46,019 bases of DNA, taken from an uncultured Porphyromonadaceae bacterium (GTDB lineage Bacteria > Bacteroidota > Bacteroidia > Bacteroidales > Muribaculaceae). The first letter of the stretch is position 1. Each line of letters opens with the position of its first letter. Position numbers and translations under genes: made by a program. The notes below the pieces were generated by a model. That model was not told the origin of the DNA and ran no database searches. It worked only from the letters and a program-made list of their open reading frames with translations. The stretch covers positions 1-46,019 of the forward strand of contig CAMWVQ010000015.1 in NCBI GenBank assembly GCA_947177635.1, in the 5' to 3' direction. This document shows positions 25,743 to 34,714 of the stretch, one piece after another.

Positions 25743-26401
25743 ACTCCGGAGATATTATGTTATAGCACTGATGATGAACTGATTAGAGAGTCGTTGCGGA
25801 CTATCCTCCACTAATCTGTCACCACACAATTTCAATGTTCTGCACCGATTTGATACAATCGGCTACTACAAAGTTACGAAATCCCCTCCAATCCCCCAAT
25901 ACTCAGACTGTTAAAAATAATTTTGCCAGTCATAATCTCTCCAAATTCCGATTCTTTGCCGTAGTTCACAACTACTACATGTAATTTACGACTACTACGT
26001 CTAATTTATGGCTACTACATATATTTCAACTCAAAAAGGATAGAAAAATCAACTATCCATTTACTATCCTTTTTTAGTCATATTTTTCGACTACTGTACA
26101 TTTTTAGTCGTAATTACGACTATTTTTGAAGTGGTAAGCCGTTATTTCAAAGCCAATTGGTTAAAATGTACAGAAAAACGAACTGTACATTTTACGCTAC
26201 TACATAAAATTATATGAGTACTACGTATGCACTACATGATATTGGTATCTAAGCTGATATAGTAGTAGTTTTATACCTTGAGTTATTTGATACTCATAAT
26301 ACTGCTAAAGCACATCATAGTTGTATTATAAACGAAATGAGTAGAAGTAATCTTACTACTCATTTTACTACTTATTTTTTAGGTAGTACTTATTTTACTA
26401 C
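25743..26401. other. Non-coding left end of the element, rich in repeats and hairpins
   Basis: No convincing gene lies here. It holds 20-bp iterons with the core CTACTAC (25971-26020) and a palindrome AGTCGTAATTACGACT (26106-26121). It also holds three hairpins with A-rich or similar loops (26033-26075, 26163-26193, 26335-26365) and a 17-bp direct repeat ATTTTACTACTTATTTT (26362-26378 and 26392-26408). It is AT-rich and could be a recombination, replication or regulatory region. Confidence 0.6.
25971..26020. repeat. 20-bp iterons with CTACTAC core
   Basis: Units begin at 25971, 25991 and 26011 with an exact period of 20. The first two are complete (ACTACTACATGTAATTTACG; ACTACTACGTCTAATTTATG) and the third keeps GCTACTACAT. 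The CTACTAC or GTAGTAG core also occurs scattered nearby on both strands up to 26400. Confidence 0.75.
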
Positions 26402-28093
26402 TTATTTTGGTGCTCGCCATAGTTTTCCATCTGAAGATATAAGATTACTACTATTCATATCTTTAAGAATGTTGCTTACTAATTGGGTGTTCTGCTCCTT
26501 GGTGTTGCGGCTGGGGAGGGTGCCTTCAAGATATTCCATGATGGCATCGCGTTTGGCTCCGTCTGTTCCGGCATTCTGAATGTATTGCAGAATCATCTGC
26601 TTGATTTTGTCTCGTTCAAGCCCTTTGACTTTCGTATAGCCTGTGAGTTGCTTGGATGCTTTTGCTACGCCGAGGGAGATGGTGTAGTTGGGAGCTTCGC
26701 CTTCAATCAGTCCGCGTTTCAGCAGGTCTTGCGCGATTTCCTCATCTATGCGATGTCCTTTTTGTATGGCATCGAGAGAGATGCAATCGTGCAGGGTGAG
26801 GTTGGAGTTTTCTTTAAGGAGCTTGGTATAGCGTTCGTTGATGGTGTTGCCATAAATGCGAACTGCCACCTCCTTCTTTTCGTTGTCAATCTCATAATCG
26901 GGCATCGGGAAACGGCGTTCCATCTGATTGGTAAACATCTTCTTGATGCCACGGCTTACGGTGTCAATCATATTGAAATGCACCATCGCGCGACACAAGC
27001 ATGTGTTGCGGAAGAATCGCTGAGGGCCTTGCGTTTCCAGCGCATTCTCCAACGTGCCGGGAATGAACGATCCGCCGTTTGCATAGTAGAGGAATCCGGG
27101 ATTCTCCACCAAATTGATGCGCTGCTGGAGGGTATAATCTTGATGGGCGATGCAGTTATGTAGTGCCTCACGGATTGTGTAGTCATCATATTGCTTCATA
27201 GTGTCGGGAAACAGCGTTCCGCCCGGCATTTCGCGCAACGTCAGATTATGAATTTTGGCAAGAATCTCATCGACGGTCAGGATGAATGGCACGGAGAAAT
27301 GCTCGTAATCGACCACGTCTTTCTTCTCATCTCGCAATGTCCACGTAACTTCCACAACCGCCGGACGCAGTTTGCTGTCAGAAAACATCTTGCCGAGCAA
27401 AATGATGGCGGCACGGCGCAACTTGCCGTCAACCATAAGCTCGCACTTGTTCAGGAACTCTTCCGTTGACCATTTGTTTACCTCTTCCGCCGGAATACGG
27501 TTGTGCACCTTCTTGAACATCATCTTCGCTTTGGCGATAGCCACCTCGTCAAGGTCATCAATCGTGGCGTTCGGTACAATCTCCGCCGACCAATCAGGTT
27601 CGGGCGTTTGGTGCCTAATTTCATCTTGCTTTGACTGATTCAGCGGTTTAAGACTCTCGCCGTCACGACCGTAGGCAATACCTTTCCACTTCATCACGAT
27701 ATTGCGCGGCGAAGCCGGAATCTTGAACATAAGGACGCGCTTACCCTCAACCTCTACCGACACAATCTCGCGGAAAGTCTGCCCGTCGGTAGTATGTTGG
27801 GAAAAATCGTGTTTGAGCTTATTGAGCGCACCTTCGCCATCCTTGAACGAAGTACCGACAACCGCATGCTTCTTCTCATCATAGCCGAAAATCAGCCACG
27901 CGAACTCCAGCCCGCGCAAATTCGCCTCATTGCTCAACGCCGAGAAATACTTGCCCAAGTCATCGAAGTCGAAGCTATTCTCCGCCCTCTTAAACTCCAC
28001 CACCTCACTCTCAGTTCTAAGAATGAGGCTATTGAATATATTGATATCCTGTTCTTTCAAAGCATCTGAAGTGTTTATATCATTATTTGTCAT
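26402..28093 (-). CDS. AlbA_2/Schlafen-type ATP-binding protein
   Basis: A 563-residue protein of the widespread RNA-binding-domain / ATPase type (RecG-like HATPase_c_4 proteins). The N-terminal AlbA_2 (Schlafen) domain at about 25-150 has ESEVVEFKRA and the glutamate/lysine set of that fold. The middle region at about 280-420 has REALHNCIAHQDYT and the NPG turn in LVENPGFLYY, resembling the C-terminal ATPase module. The C terminus looks like winged helices. Such proteins often sit in restriction-modification and defence loci; their mechanism is not settled. It begins 12 bp behind abiH on the same strand and is the last gene of the hsdM series. Confidence 0.85.
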   Translation of the reverse strand: MTNNDINTSDALKEQDINIFNSLILRTESEVVEFKRAENSFDFDDLGKYFSALSNEANLRGLEFAWLIFGYDEKKHAVVGTSFKDGEGALNKLKHDFSQHTTDGQTFREIVSVEVEGKRVLMFKIPASPRNIVMKWKGIAYGRDGESLKPLNQSKQDEIRHQTPEPDWSAEIVPNATIDDLDEVAIAKAKMMFKKVHNRIPAEEVNKWSTEEFLNKCELMVDGKLRRAAIILLGKMFSDSKLRPAVVEVTWTLRDEKKDVVDYEHFSVPFILTVDEILAKIHNLTLREMPGGTLFPDTMKQYDDYTIREALHNCIAHQDYTLQQRINLVENPGFLYYANGGSFIPGTLENALETQGPQRFFRNTCLCRAMVHFNMIDTVSRGIKKMFTNQMERRFPMPDYEIDNEKKEVAVRIYGNTINERYTKLLKENSNLTLHDCISLDAIQKGHRIDEEIAQDLLKRGLIEGEAPNYTISLGVAKASKQLTGYTKVKGLERDKIKQMILQYIQNAGTDGAKRDAIMEYLEGTLPSRNTKEQNTQLVSNILKDMNSSNLISSDGKLWRAPK

Positions 28094-28105
28094 TTTACCT
28101 TTCTC

Positions 28106-29107
28106 TCACCAAGAATGCTTGTTATTTGAATTTCTCCTTCCAATAACTATTGGAGGTTGCGGTTTGAGACCCTCAAGAAATGAATTATAATTATTAGAGA
28201 CTGTTGAGTCCCATTCAATTTCCTTTACAGGAATAATTCTTAATTCAAGCCCATTGTTAAGTCCCTCTCGCGATAAACCCATTGCTCGCAAATTACGCTG
28301 TATATATTTGACGGAGTTTTTATCATAAGTTATAATGGTAAAGCGAGGTTTTGGTTGAGTAGAGATTTTTGAGGAAAGTTGCTTTAAGAATGGCTTAAAA
28401 TAACTTCCGTCAATCTGTCCAAACGACAATCCATAAACGATAATATCGTCTGCATTGATCAAATCATTTGCTAAGTTATGCGGTTCGATTTTATCACACT
28501 TAAACATAAAATCATAGTCTTGCAATAGGGTTAAATCCTCATTAAACCCTAAAACAATATTCTTATCTTCAAGGGAACCATGCATATACTTAATATCCGG
28601 TATTTCATTATCAGAAAACCCCGCAAAATGCTTTAATATATACGTTGGGTCGGTATAATTGAAAGTGTATATTGCGCTGAAATTTCCATTTTCCCTTATG
28701 GACTTAAGAATTTCTAAAGGTATAGTAATGTCAATATCGGCATCTCGTCTGTACGGATAAACGGCAGATAAATATTTCTGAAGCATCCATACTAATAAAT
28801 TATAGCTCTGTTCATCTTCACTGATTAACTCTGATGTAACAGGTTCCTTTTTATTTTTTACATAATTCAACAATTCACCCTCTATGTCAATCCATCTAAT
28901 ACGACCTAAATTATCAAGGTTATTTTGAACATAGGTATAAAAATGATTATGCAATGATTCGTTCTTAAATCTGCCTTCGGGTGGATTTCTGAAAGGCCAA
29001 AAACCTCCATCACCTCCGGCTCGAACATTTACAAGATTTTCATAGGATGTCCAAAATCCAAAGGCAAGGTCGAACCCATTACCAAGTATCAATAATTTCT
29101 TTCTCAT
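28106..29107 (-). CDS. abiH: AbiH family abortive-infection protein
   Basis: A 333-residue protein with the hallmark N terminus KLLILGNGFDLAFGFWTSYENLV (AbiH family). Two further conserved points follow, YTFNYTDPTYI and KYMHGS, then LGFNED. AbiH was first described as a lactococcal phage-abortive protein; the biochemical action is unknown. The gene is notably AT-rich compared with hsdR. It lies 126 bp behind the nucleotidase gene and 12 bp before the AlbA-type ATPase gene. The 126-bp gap shows no clear TAnnTTTG element, so read-through from upstream is likely. Confidence 0.88.
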   Translation of the reverse strand: MRKKLLILGNGFDLAFGFWTSYENLVNVRAGGDGGFWPFRNPPEGRFKNESLHNHFYTYVQNNLDNLGRIRWIDIEGELLNYVKNKKEPVTSELISEDEQSYNLLVWMLQKYLSAVYPYRRDADIDITIPLEILKSIRENGNFSAIYTFNYTDPTYILKHFAGFSDNEIPDIKYMHGSLEDKNIVLGFNEDLTLLQDYDFMFKCDKIEPHNLANDLINADDIIVYGLSFGQIDGSYFKPFLKQLSSKISTQPKPRFTIITYDKNSVKYIQRNLRAMGLSREGLNNGLELRIIPVKEIEWDSTVSNNYNSFLEGLKPQPPIVIGRRNSNNKHSW

Positions 29108-29233
29108 ATTTATAGCATGATTAAGGATACTATTTTAATATCATGGTCGGATGAACATGAGCCAACTCCATTATTTATAAGTAGGATTCTATTCATTATC
29201 AATTTTTTGAATGAAACATGTAAATTAATAATT

Positions 29234-30157
29234 TTAAGAATTTGCTATACCAAAAGGGATATGGACAGCTGGGACGTTCTTTAGATTTTTAAGGTGTGTC
29301 ATTTGATCATCGAAAAAGATATGTGGACGTATTATTTCTAATATTCTCGCCTTTTCGATTCCACCAAGAAAAAACGCCTCATCTACCTCTACACCCCAGT
29401 CCTTCAAAGACGTTATCACACGTTCGTGTGCAGGTGCATTTCGAGCTGTTACGATATATGTTTTAATTATACGATTATAAGTCGAATCAGACTTTCTCAT
29501 TAACTTCTCTCTCCTTTGGTAATATGAAATCTTACGTAGGAGCTTTCCGATAGGACCTAAATGTAACGGTTCATTTGCATGTTCATGCTCGTGAGTAAGA
29601 TAGCTTTCTAAGCCATCAGTCTTATAGACTTTCTCAGACGCATCATCAGCTAGTACGCCATCAAAGTCAAATGCGATTCTCAACTCTTGATCATTTTCAT
29701 CATCCTTTATCACCTCGTCATTAACGACACGTCCAGCCGCAAATCCAGCATTTAATGCTTCTATAACATCTTTCTGATTAGCAGATAGAAAAAGTGACGC
29801 ATTGAACCCGGGTAAATACTGACAGTTTGAATTACCGGATGTAAAGGACGCGCGTGATATATCTAATTTATAATGTTCGATGGATCGGAAGGCTCTTAGT
29901 CCGGTTTCAGGACTATTTCGGGACATCAGAATCACTTCAACCGGCTTATTGTCAGCAAGGGCTTTATTGAGAGACAGCATTCTTTTGATAAAAGGGAAGG
30001 CGACTCCCGGAGGGAAAGGGATATTGATATTCTTATTCTGATATGTCCTATACTTCTCCTCTCCTTGCGTTTTGAAGATTGCATCAGACTCCGTCAAGTC
30101 AAATAAAGCACTTGATGCAATTGCGATGACTAATTTGTTTTCTATTGGGAAAGCCAT
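29234..30157 (-). CDS. 5'-nucleotidase (cN-I-like, PF06189 type)
   Basis: A 307-residue HAD-related 5'-nucleotidase similar to cytosolic nucleotidase I. Visible landmarks are LVIAIASSALFDLTESD at the start, VEVILMSRNSPETGLRAF around 74-90, and the DFDGVLADD motif at 164-172 with nucleophile Asp164 and Asp166. FFDDQ follows near residue 287. Enzymes of this type dephosphorylate nucleoside monophosphates. It lies between hsdR (72 bp upstream) and abiH, an unusual place for a salvage enzyme, so a role in defence, such as lowering nucleotide pools, is possible but unproven. Confidence 0.85.
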   Translation of the reverse strand: MAFPIENKLVIAIASSALFDLTESDAIFKTQGEEKYRTYQNKNINIPFPPGVAFPFIKRMLSLNKALADNKPVEVILMSRNSPETGLRAFRSIEHYKLDISRASFTSGNSNCQYLPGFNASLFLSANQKDVIEALNAGFAAGRVVNDEVIKDDENDQELRIAFDFDGVLADDASEKVYKTDGLESYLTHEHEHANEPLHLGPIGKLLRKISYYQRREKLMRKSDSTYNRIIKTYIVTARNAPAHERVITSLKDWGVEVDEAFFLGGIEKARILEIIRPHIFFDDQMTHLKNLKNVPAVHIPFGIANS

Positions 30158-30229
30158 ATTATTTGTACGTTTTAATTAGACGTTTCATTGTTTATGATGC
30201 TTCGTCTTATAAACAAGGAATGCCTTAAT

Positions 30230-33200
30230 TTATCTTATCCCGCGGACTCGGGCATCATACAATTCGTTGAACCACATTTGCTTGAAGAGGGTGTTGACGC
30301 GGTCTTCTGTGAGTTTGTTGTACAATTCAAGTTTGGAATTGATGAACTCCAACAGTTCATTGTCAACTTCCTCGTCGAAGCGTTCACGTATATTGTCGCG
30401 GGAATTATCAGGATTGAAAAATTCGAGCAATTCTTCATTGTTTGTCAAGCGGTCTCGTAGACGCTGGAGGTCAACTTTGTCTTCCTCAGTTAGATCAACT
30501 CCATAGGTATCATTAAGGGTTTTGATGATAACTGATAGATATTCTTTATCCTCCTGAGGCTGGGCTGTAACTCGCCCACCTCCCATACCTTGTTCCTCGG
30601 AGTCATTGCTTTCGAGTGCAATCTTTTTGATGCCGTCAAATTTTAACTTGTAGCTGTCAAGGATGGTGCCGTCAAATATCTCACGTTTCTCCGCCTCGGT
30701 CATTTGAGAGTTCTCTATGCGTAGCTTCATAACCAATAGGCTTACAAGTTCATAGAGTTTAAGCAGTTCGGGGTCGTAGAACCGCTTAATCTGGCTCAGC
30801 AAATTGAACAGAGATTTATAACTTTGACAGTCTTTTCGGAACTCCAGATAAAGGTCTTTTGGATTGCGTTCAAGTCGCTTTGCGCGATCAACAATCCGGT
30901 CGAGAATGGGATATACTTTATCCTTATCCTCCTCCCAATTGTCGCCCCAACGAAGAGAAGTAAATTCATCAAGATCGTTGGCGGTAATGACGCCTTGATA
31001 GTTATCGTCGTATAGAATTTTGCTTTTTAGCTGAAGCAGTGAATCCGCATCGGTCTCATTTTCTTCCGGCATATAGTTTTTGCCATAGAAGCGCATAAAG
31101 TCTTCACGAAGGTCGTCCGGCTCGTTGACAAAGTCAAGAACCATTGTTGAAGTCTTCTTTTTACCGTATTTTCGGTTCAGTCGGCTCAGTGTCTGCACGG
31201 TAGATGTACCTCCAAGTTTCTTATCGACAAACATGGTGTGCATCAATGGCTCATCAAAGCCGGTCTGATACTTATTGGCAACAATGAGCAGACGGTATTG
31301 TGGTAATTTCAAAGCATCAGGGATGGATGTCTTGCCGGGCAGATTGTTCATTGACTGCTCGGTGTATTCCATGTCTCCATCTTTGACCGTTCCGGAGAAA
31401 GCTACCAGTGCCTTATAGGGGAGACGCATTTCCTGCATAATGCGGTCAAACTCTTGTTTGTAACACACTGCATGAAGTCGTGAACGGGTAACGAGCATAG
31501 CGCGAGCCTCGCCATCAATTTCCTTTGAGGTTTGCGAAGCAAAGTGTTCCACCATTATCCTGCTCTTACGTTCAATGGCTGTCGGACTGATGTCAACATA
31601 GCTGCCGAGCAATGCCATAGTCTTCTTTCGGTCATGTTCATTGTCGGGCACATCATTGTTACGCATCAATTTGTAATATCGTTTGAACGACATTACATTT
31701 TCCAATGGATTGAGAATGAAACCCTCGTTGATGGCATCTTCCATTGAATAGAGGTCGAAAGGCTCCTTTGTGCCATATTCACGTTCACAGAAGATTTCGA
31801 TTGTCTTTGGCTTAGGGGTTGCAGTGAAAGCAAAGAATGAGATGTTACTATGGGGCCCGGTTGATGCAAGATCTGCTTCAATGCGGTGGGCCAACTTGTC
31901 CACTTCATCGCCTTCTATAGCTGCAGCGGCTTCATCGGCTGCCTCCGCCTCTTCAAAAGACAGTGCCTTACGCATCTGGCGTGCTGACTGACCTGATTGG
32001 CTCGAATGAGCTTCATCAATGATTACAGCAAACTTACGGTCTTTATACTTTTTTATGTCCTCGGCTATTACCGGAAACTTTTGGAGAGTCGTGACAATAA
32101 TGCGACGACGCTGTTCAATAGCGGTTTTCAGGTCTTGCGATGTACATTTGTCATCAATGTAGCACACTTCTCCGGCTGTATGTTCAAATTGCTTGAAGTT
32201 GCGTTGCATCTGTGTGTCGAGTGCCACACGGTCATTTACCACGATCACGCTGTCAAACAGCGCATTCTCGTCAGTGTAATGCTGATGCAGACTGCTCAGA
32301 CGATATGCTAGCCATGTGATAGTATGGCTTTTGCCTGAACCTGCGGAATGCTGAATCAAGTAGTTGTGTCCTGCACCTCGTTCAGTAATGTCTACGAGTA
32401 ATTTTTTCACTGCACGACGCTGATGCCAGCGAGGAAAGATAAGTGACGTGGATTCCTTCTCCCTAAGCTGCCCAGATTCTTTGTCGTAAATCTTTTTCTT
32501 TTCAGTGTGCAAATTTACATAATGGCTCACCATGTCTATGACTGAATCACGACGCAGCACGTCTTTCCACAGATAATTTGTGCGATAATCCTCACTCACA
32601 ACACCTATGTTGCCATATGTTTTATTGTATGGCAGGAAATATGTATCTTCACCATCGAGCTTGGTCGTCATAAACACCTGTTCTGTGCCAACAGCAAAGT
32701 GCACTAAGCAGCGTTTGAATGCCAAAAGCTTCTCCCCGGCGACCTCTCTGTCCTTCATATATTGCATTACGGCATTATGATGCGTCTGCCCAGTAAGCTC
32801 GTTTTTCAATTCGAGTGTCATTATAGGGAGACCATTGAGGAAAATGCCCATGTCAATGCTAAGATCCGGATTTTTGGTAGAGTAATGTACTTGTCGCATT
32901 ACTCCAAGACGATTCAGTGAGTATAGTGTAAGATGTTCGGGGGTCTTGTCATTTACCGGACGGGGATACATCATTGTGAACTTCGGACCTTCCATTGTAG
33001 ATACCTCTACTTCGCGAAGTACTTTGATTATGCCATGGTGATCAATCTCTTGGCTCACACGTTGAGCTAACGTCATCATAGCTTTTTCTTTGGTGCCACA
33101 ACGCTTCACAAGTAGATTCCACTGCTTGGGCTGAGTGCTGCTCACAAACGCGGCTATCTCTTCCGGCACGAGGGCGAGCTTGGCATTAAACATGGTGTTG

Positions 33201-33352
33201 GGCAGTGACCGATACTCATATTGAGGAGTGCCATAATGCGCTTCGGGTTCAGCCGCCATATTTCCGGATGAAGTTACAAGCGGCTTTTGTTCTTGCGATG
33301 TCAGGAACTGCTCGATGCGTTCCTCCATATATCTTTCGTCAGGTTTCGACAT
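30230..33352 (-). CDS. hsdR: Type I restriction endonuclease subunit R
   Basis: The translocase-nuclease subunit of a type I restriction-modification complex. The 1040 residues contain an N-terminal nuclease core of PD-(D/E)XK type (Asp167 and Glu181-Leu182-Lys183 in IMTLELKNELTG). The SF2 motor motifs follow: HSAGSGKSHT (Walker A, about 333-342), IIDEAHSSQSG (about 443-453), FTATPKPKT, and late helicase motifs with QTGFDEP and QTLSRLNR. The C-terminal part is helical and HsdM-binding in the family. Its length is normal. It starts 6 bp behind hsdS, so hsdM-hsdS-hsdR form one transcription unit. Confidence 0.95.
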   Translation of the reverse strand: MSKPDERYMEERIEQFLTSQEQKPLVTSSGNMAAEPEAHYGTPQYEYRSLPNTMFNAKLALVPEEIAAFVSSTQPKQWNLLVKRCGTKEKAMMTLAQRVSQEIDHHGIIKVLREVEVSTMEGPKFTMMYPRPVNDKTPEHLTLYSLNRLGVMRQVHYSTKNPDLSIDMGIFLNGLPIMTLELKNELTGQTHHNAVMQYMKDREVAGEKLLAFKRCLVHFAVGTEQVFMTTKLDGEDTYFLPYNKTYGNIGVVSEDYRTNYLWKDVLRRDSVIDMVSHYVNLHTEKKKIYDKESGQLREKESTSLIFPRWHQRRAVKKLLVDITERGAGHNYLIQHSAGSGKSHTITWLAYRLSSLHQHYTDENALFDSVIVVNDRVALDTQMQRNFKQFEHTAGEVCYIDDKCTSQDLKTAIEQRRRIIVTTLQKFPVIAEDIKKYKDRKFAVIIDEAHSSQSGQSARQMRKALSFEEAEAADEAAAAIEGDEVDKLAHRIEADLASTGPHSNISFFAFTATPKPKTIEIFCEREYGTKEPFDLYSMEDAINEGFILNPLENVMSFKRYYKLMRNNDVPDNEHDRKKTMALLGSYVDISPTAIERKSRIMVEHFASQTSKEIDGEARAMLVTRSRLHAVCYKQEFDRIMQEMRLPYKALVAFSGTVKDGDMEYTEQSMNNLPGKTSIPDALKLPQYRLLIVANKYQTGFDEPLMHTMFVDKKLGGTSTVQTLSRLNRKYGKKKTSTMVLDFVNEPDDLREDFMRFYGKNYMPEENETDADSLLQLKSKILYDDNYQGVITANDLDEFTSLRWGDNWEEDKDKVYPILDRIVDRAKRLERNPKDLYLEFRKDCQSYKSLFNLLSQIKRFYDPELLKLYELVSLLVMKLRIENSQMTEAEKREIFDGTILDSYKLKFDGIKKIALESNDSEEQGMGGGRVTAQPQEDKEYLSVIIKTLNDTYGVDLTEEDKVDLQRLRDRLTNNEELLEFFNPDNSRDNIRERFDEEVDNELLEFINSKLELYNKLTEDRVNTLFKQMWFNELYDARVRGIR

Positions 33353-33358
33353 AAGGGT

Positions 33359-34714
33359 TTAGTTTTGAAGTTCCCAATCACGCACGTCAACCTTTCCCGT
33401 AACGGCTTCGGAAATTACAGCTTTTTTATATTCAGCCAATTCTTCGAGTTGTTTTTCCAACTCATTAATCAGCGTATCAATCTTCTCGGTCTTTTCATCA
33501 AGAAACTCAGCAATGGCTTGCTGCTCGGAAAAAGAAGGCAAAGGAATAGTGAAATTTTTCAATTGCTCAAAGTTAAGACCTTCTCTATTACCCCCTGTTT
33601 GGTACATAGCAATTTGCTCCTGACCTATATTTGAATTTATTACATAACATAGGAACATATTGTTAATAGTATCAGGTAGGGGCCTGATAATGCATACATG
33701 CTGATTAACATTAGCATTCTCGGGTAGAGAGTATACGCAACATCTACCAATTGAGGCACCTGTAATATTTAATAAAATATCACCTTGATACACTCTTGTG
33801 TTGCACATTGTTTCATCAATTTGTTTGGAAATATATTTCGGGTCGTCTAAATGTAGACCATTGGGATATACATTCTGACTCCTAATAAATAATATCCCCT
33901 CATCAGAATATACCTCGGAGCCGCCTTTTGGTGTTACACCACTTCCGATTTTTGATGTAATATACTTTAATTTTGTCGTTTCCCAATGTTCTGGGATATC
34001 TCCAAGCCAATCGATTCCGGAGGGACGGAGGGGTGCATTAGGATTGAGGCCGCGAGTGACGGTCTCGGTGATAAGTGATGTGCGATAAGAGCGTAAATCT
34101 TCCACCTGTTTCTGCTTCTCCGCAATCAGCTCATCGATCTTCCCAGTTACAACATCCAAATATGCCGCAATCGCAACCTGCTCTATTAAAGGAGGGACTA
34201 TAATCCTGATATTTCCCAACTTTAATCTACTGATTCTTTTCATAGTTGCACCACTACTCAAACCTGATGCATTAAACCAAAAATCATGAGAATTCAGTTG
34301 GTACATCATATAATGTTTGTTGAAAACATTATTCTTTGGACGGTATATCACATTATCCACACACGTGACAATTTTATAACCCAGTTCTGGAACTTCGCAG
34401 GTTCGCGCTATAGGCTCATTTAATCTCGAAATTAACAAATCTCCGGGTTTTACTTCGATACAATTAAGGTCATCAAATGTATTGTGGGATATAAATCCTT
34501 GGCCTTGTTCCTTATAGACACCTACACCCACATTGCCAGATGTTAAATAACGAACTCCCGAATCTGTAATAAAAGGTGATTCAATCCAATCCCCGTCTAT
34601 AAAATCTGTGTCGGGATTATCTACAGTGTATTTTAATGGTATGGTATTCCAATGACTCGGTATTTTATCGAGCCAGTCTATGCCAGAGGATTTATATTCT
34701 GGATATGCCTTCAT
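33359..34714 (-). CDS. hsdS: Type I restriction-modification specificity subunit S
   Basis: HsdS recognises the bipartite DNA target of the type I complex. The 451 residues show two target-recognition halves, each beginning with a conserved phrase: SGIDWLDKIPSHW (about 10-22) and SGIDWLGDIPEHW (about 233-245). Each half ends in a coiled-coil-like conserved region (LDVVTGKIDELIAEKQKQVEDL; LDEKTEKIDTLINELEKQLEEL). The target cannot be read from sequence. Its ATG overlaps the hsdM stop codon (TAATG), indicating coupled translation. No second hsdS or inverted recombination partner lies in the window. Confidence 0.95.
   Translation of the reverse strand: MKAYPEYKSSGIDWLDKIPSHWNTIPLKYTVDNPDTDFIDGDWIESPFITDSGVRYLTSGNVGVGVYKEQGQGFISHNTFDDLNCIEVKPGDLLISRLNEPIARTCEVPELGYKIVTCVDNVIYRPKNNVFNKHYMMYQLNSHDFWFNASGLSSGATMKRISRLKLGNIRIIVPPLIEQVAIAAYLDVVTGKIDELIAEKQKQVEDLRSYRTSLITETVTRGLNPNAPLRPSGIDWLGDIPEHWETTKLKYITSKIGSGVTPKGGSEVYSDEGILFIRSQNVYPNGLHLDDPKYISKQIDETMCNTRVYQGDILLNITGASIGRCCVYSLPENANVNQHVCIIRPLPDTINNMFLCYVINSNIGQEQIAMYQTGGNREGLNFEQLKNFTIPLPSFSEQQAIAEFLDEKTEKIDTLINELEKQLEELAEYKKAVISEAVTGKVDVRDWELQN

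Noticed and set aside
25743-26401. CRISPR array or retron at the left end
   Set aside because: Repeats are 20-bp tandem units without spacers, and no cas or reverse transcriptase gene is present in the window.
33359-34714. Possible hsdS phase-variation (shuffling) system
   Set aside because: The two halves share conserved phrases as usual, but there is no second partial hsdS, no inverted repeat partner and no recombinase next to the operon.
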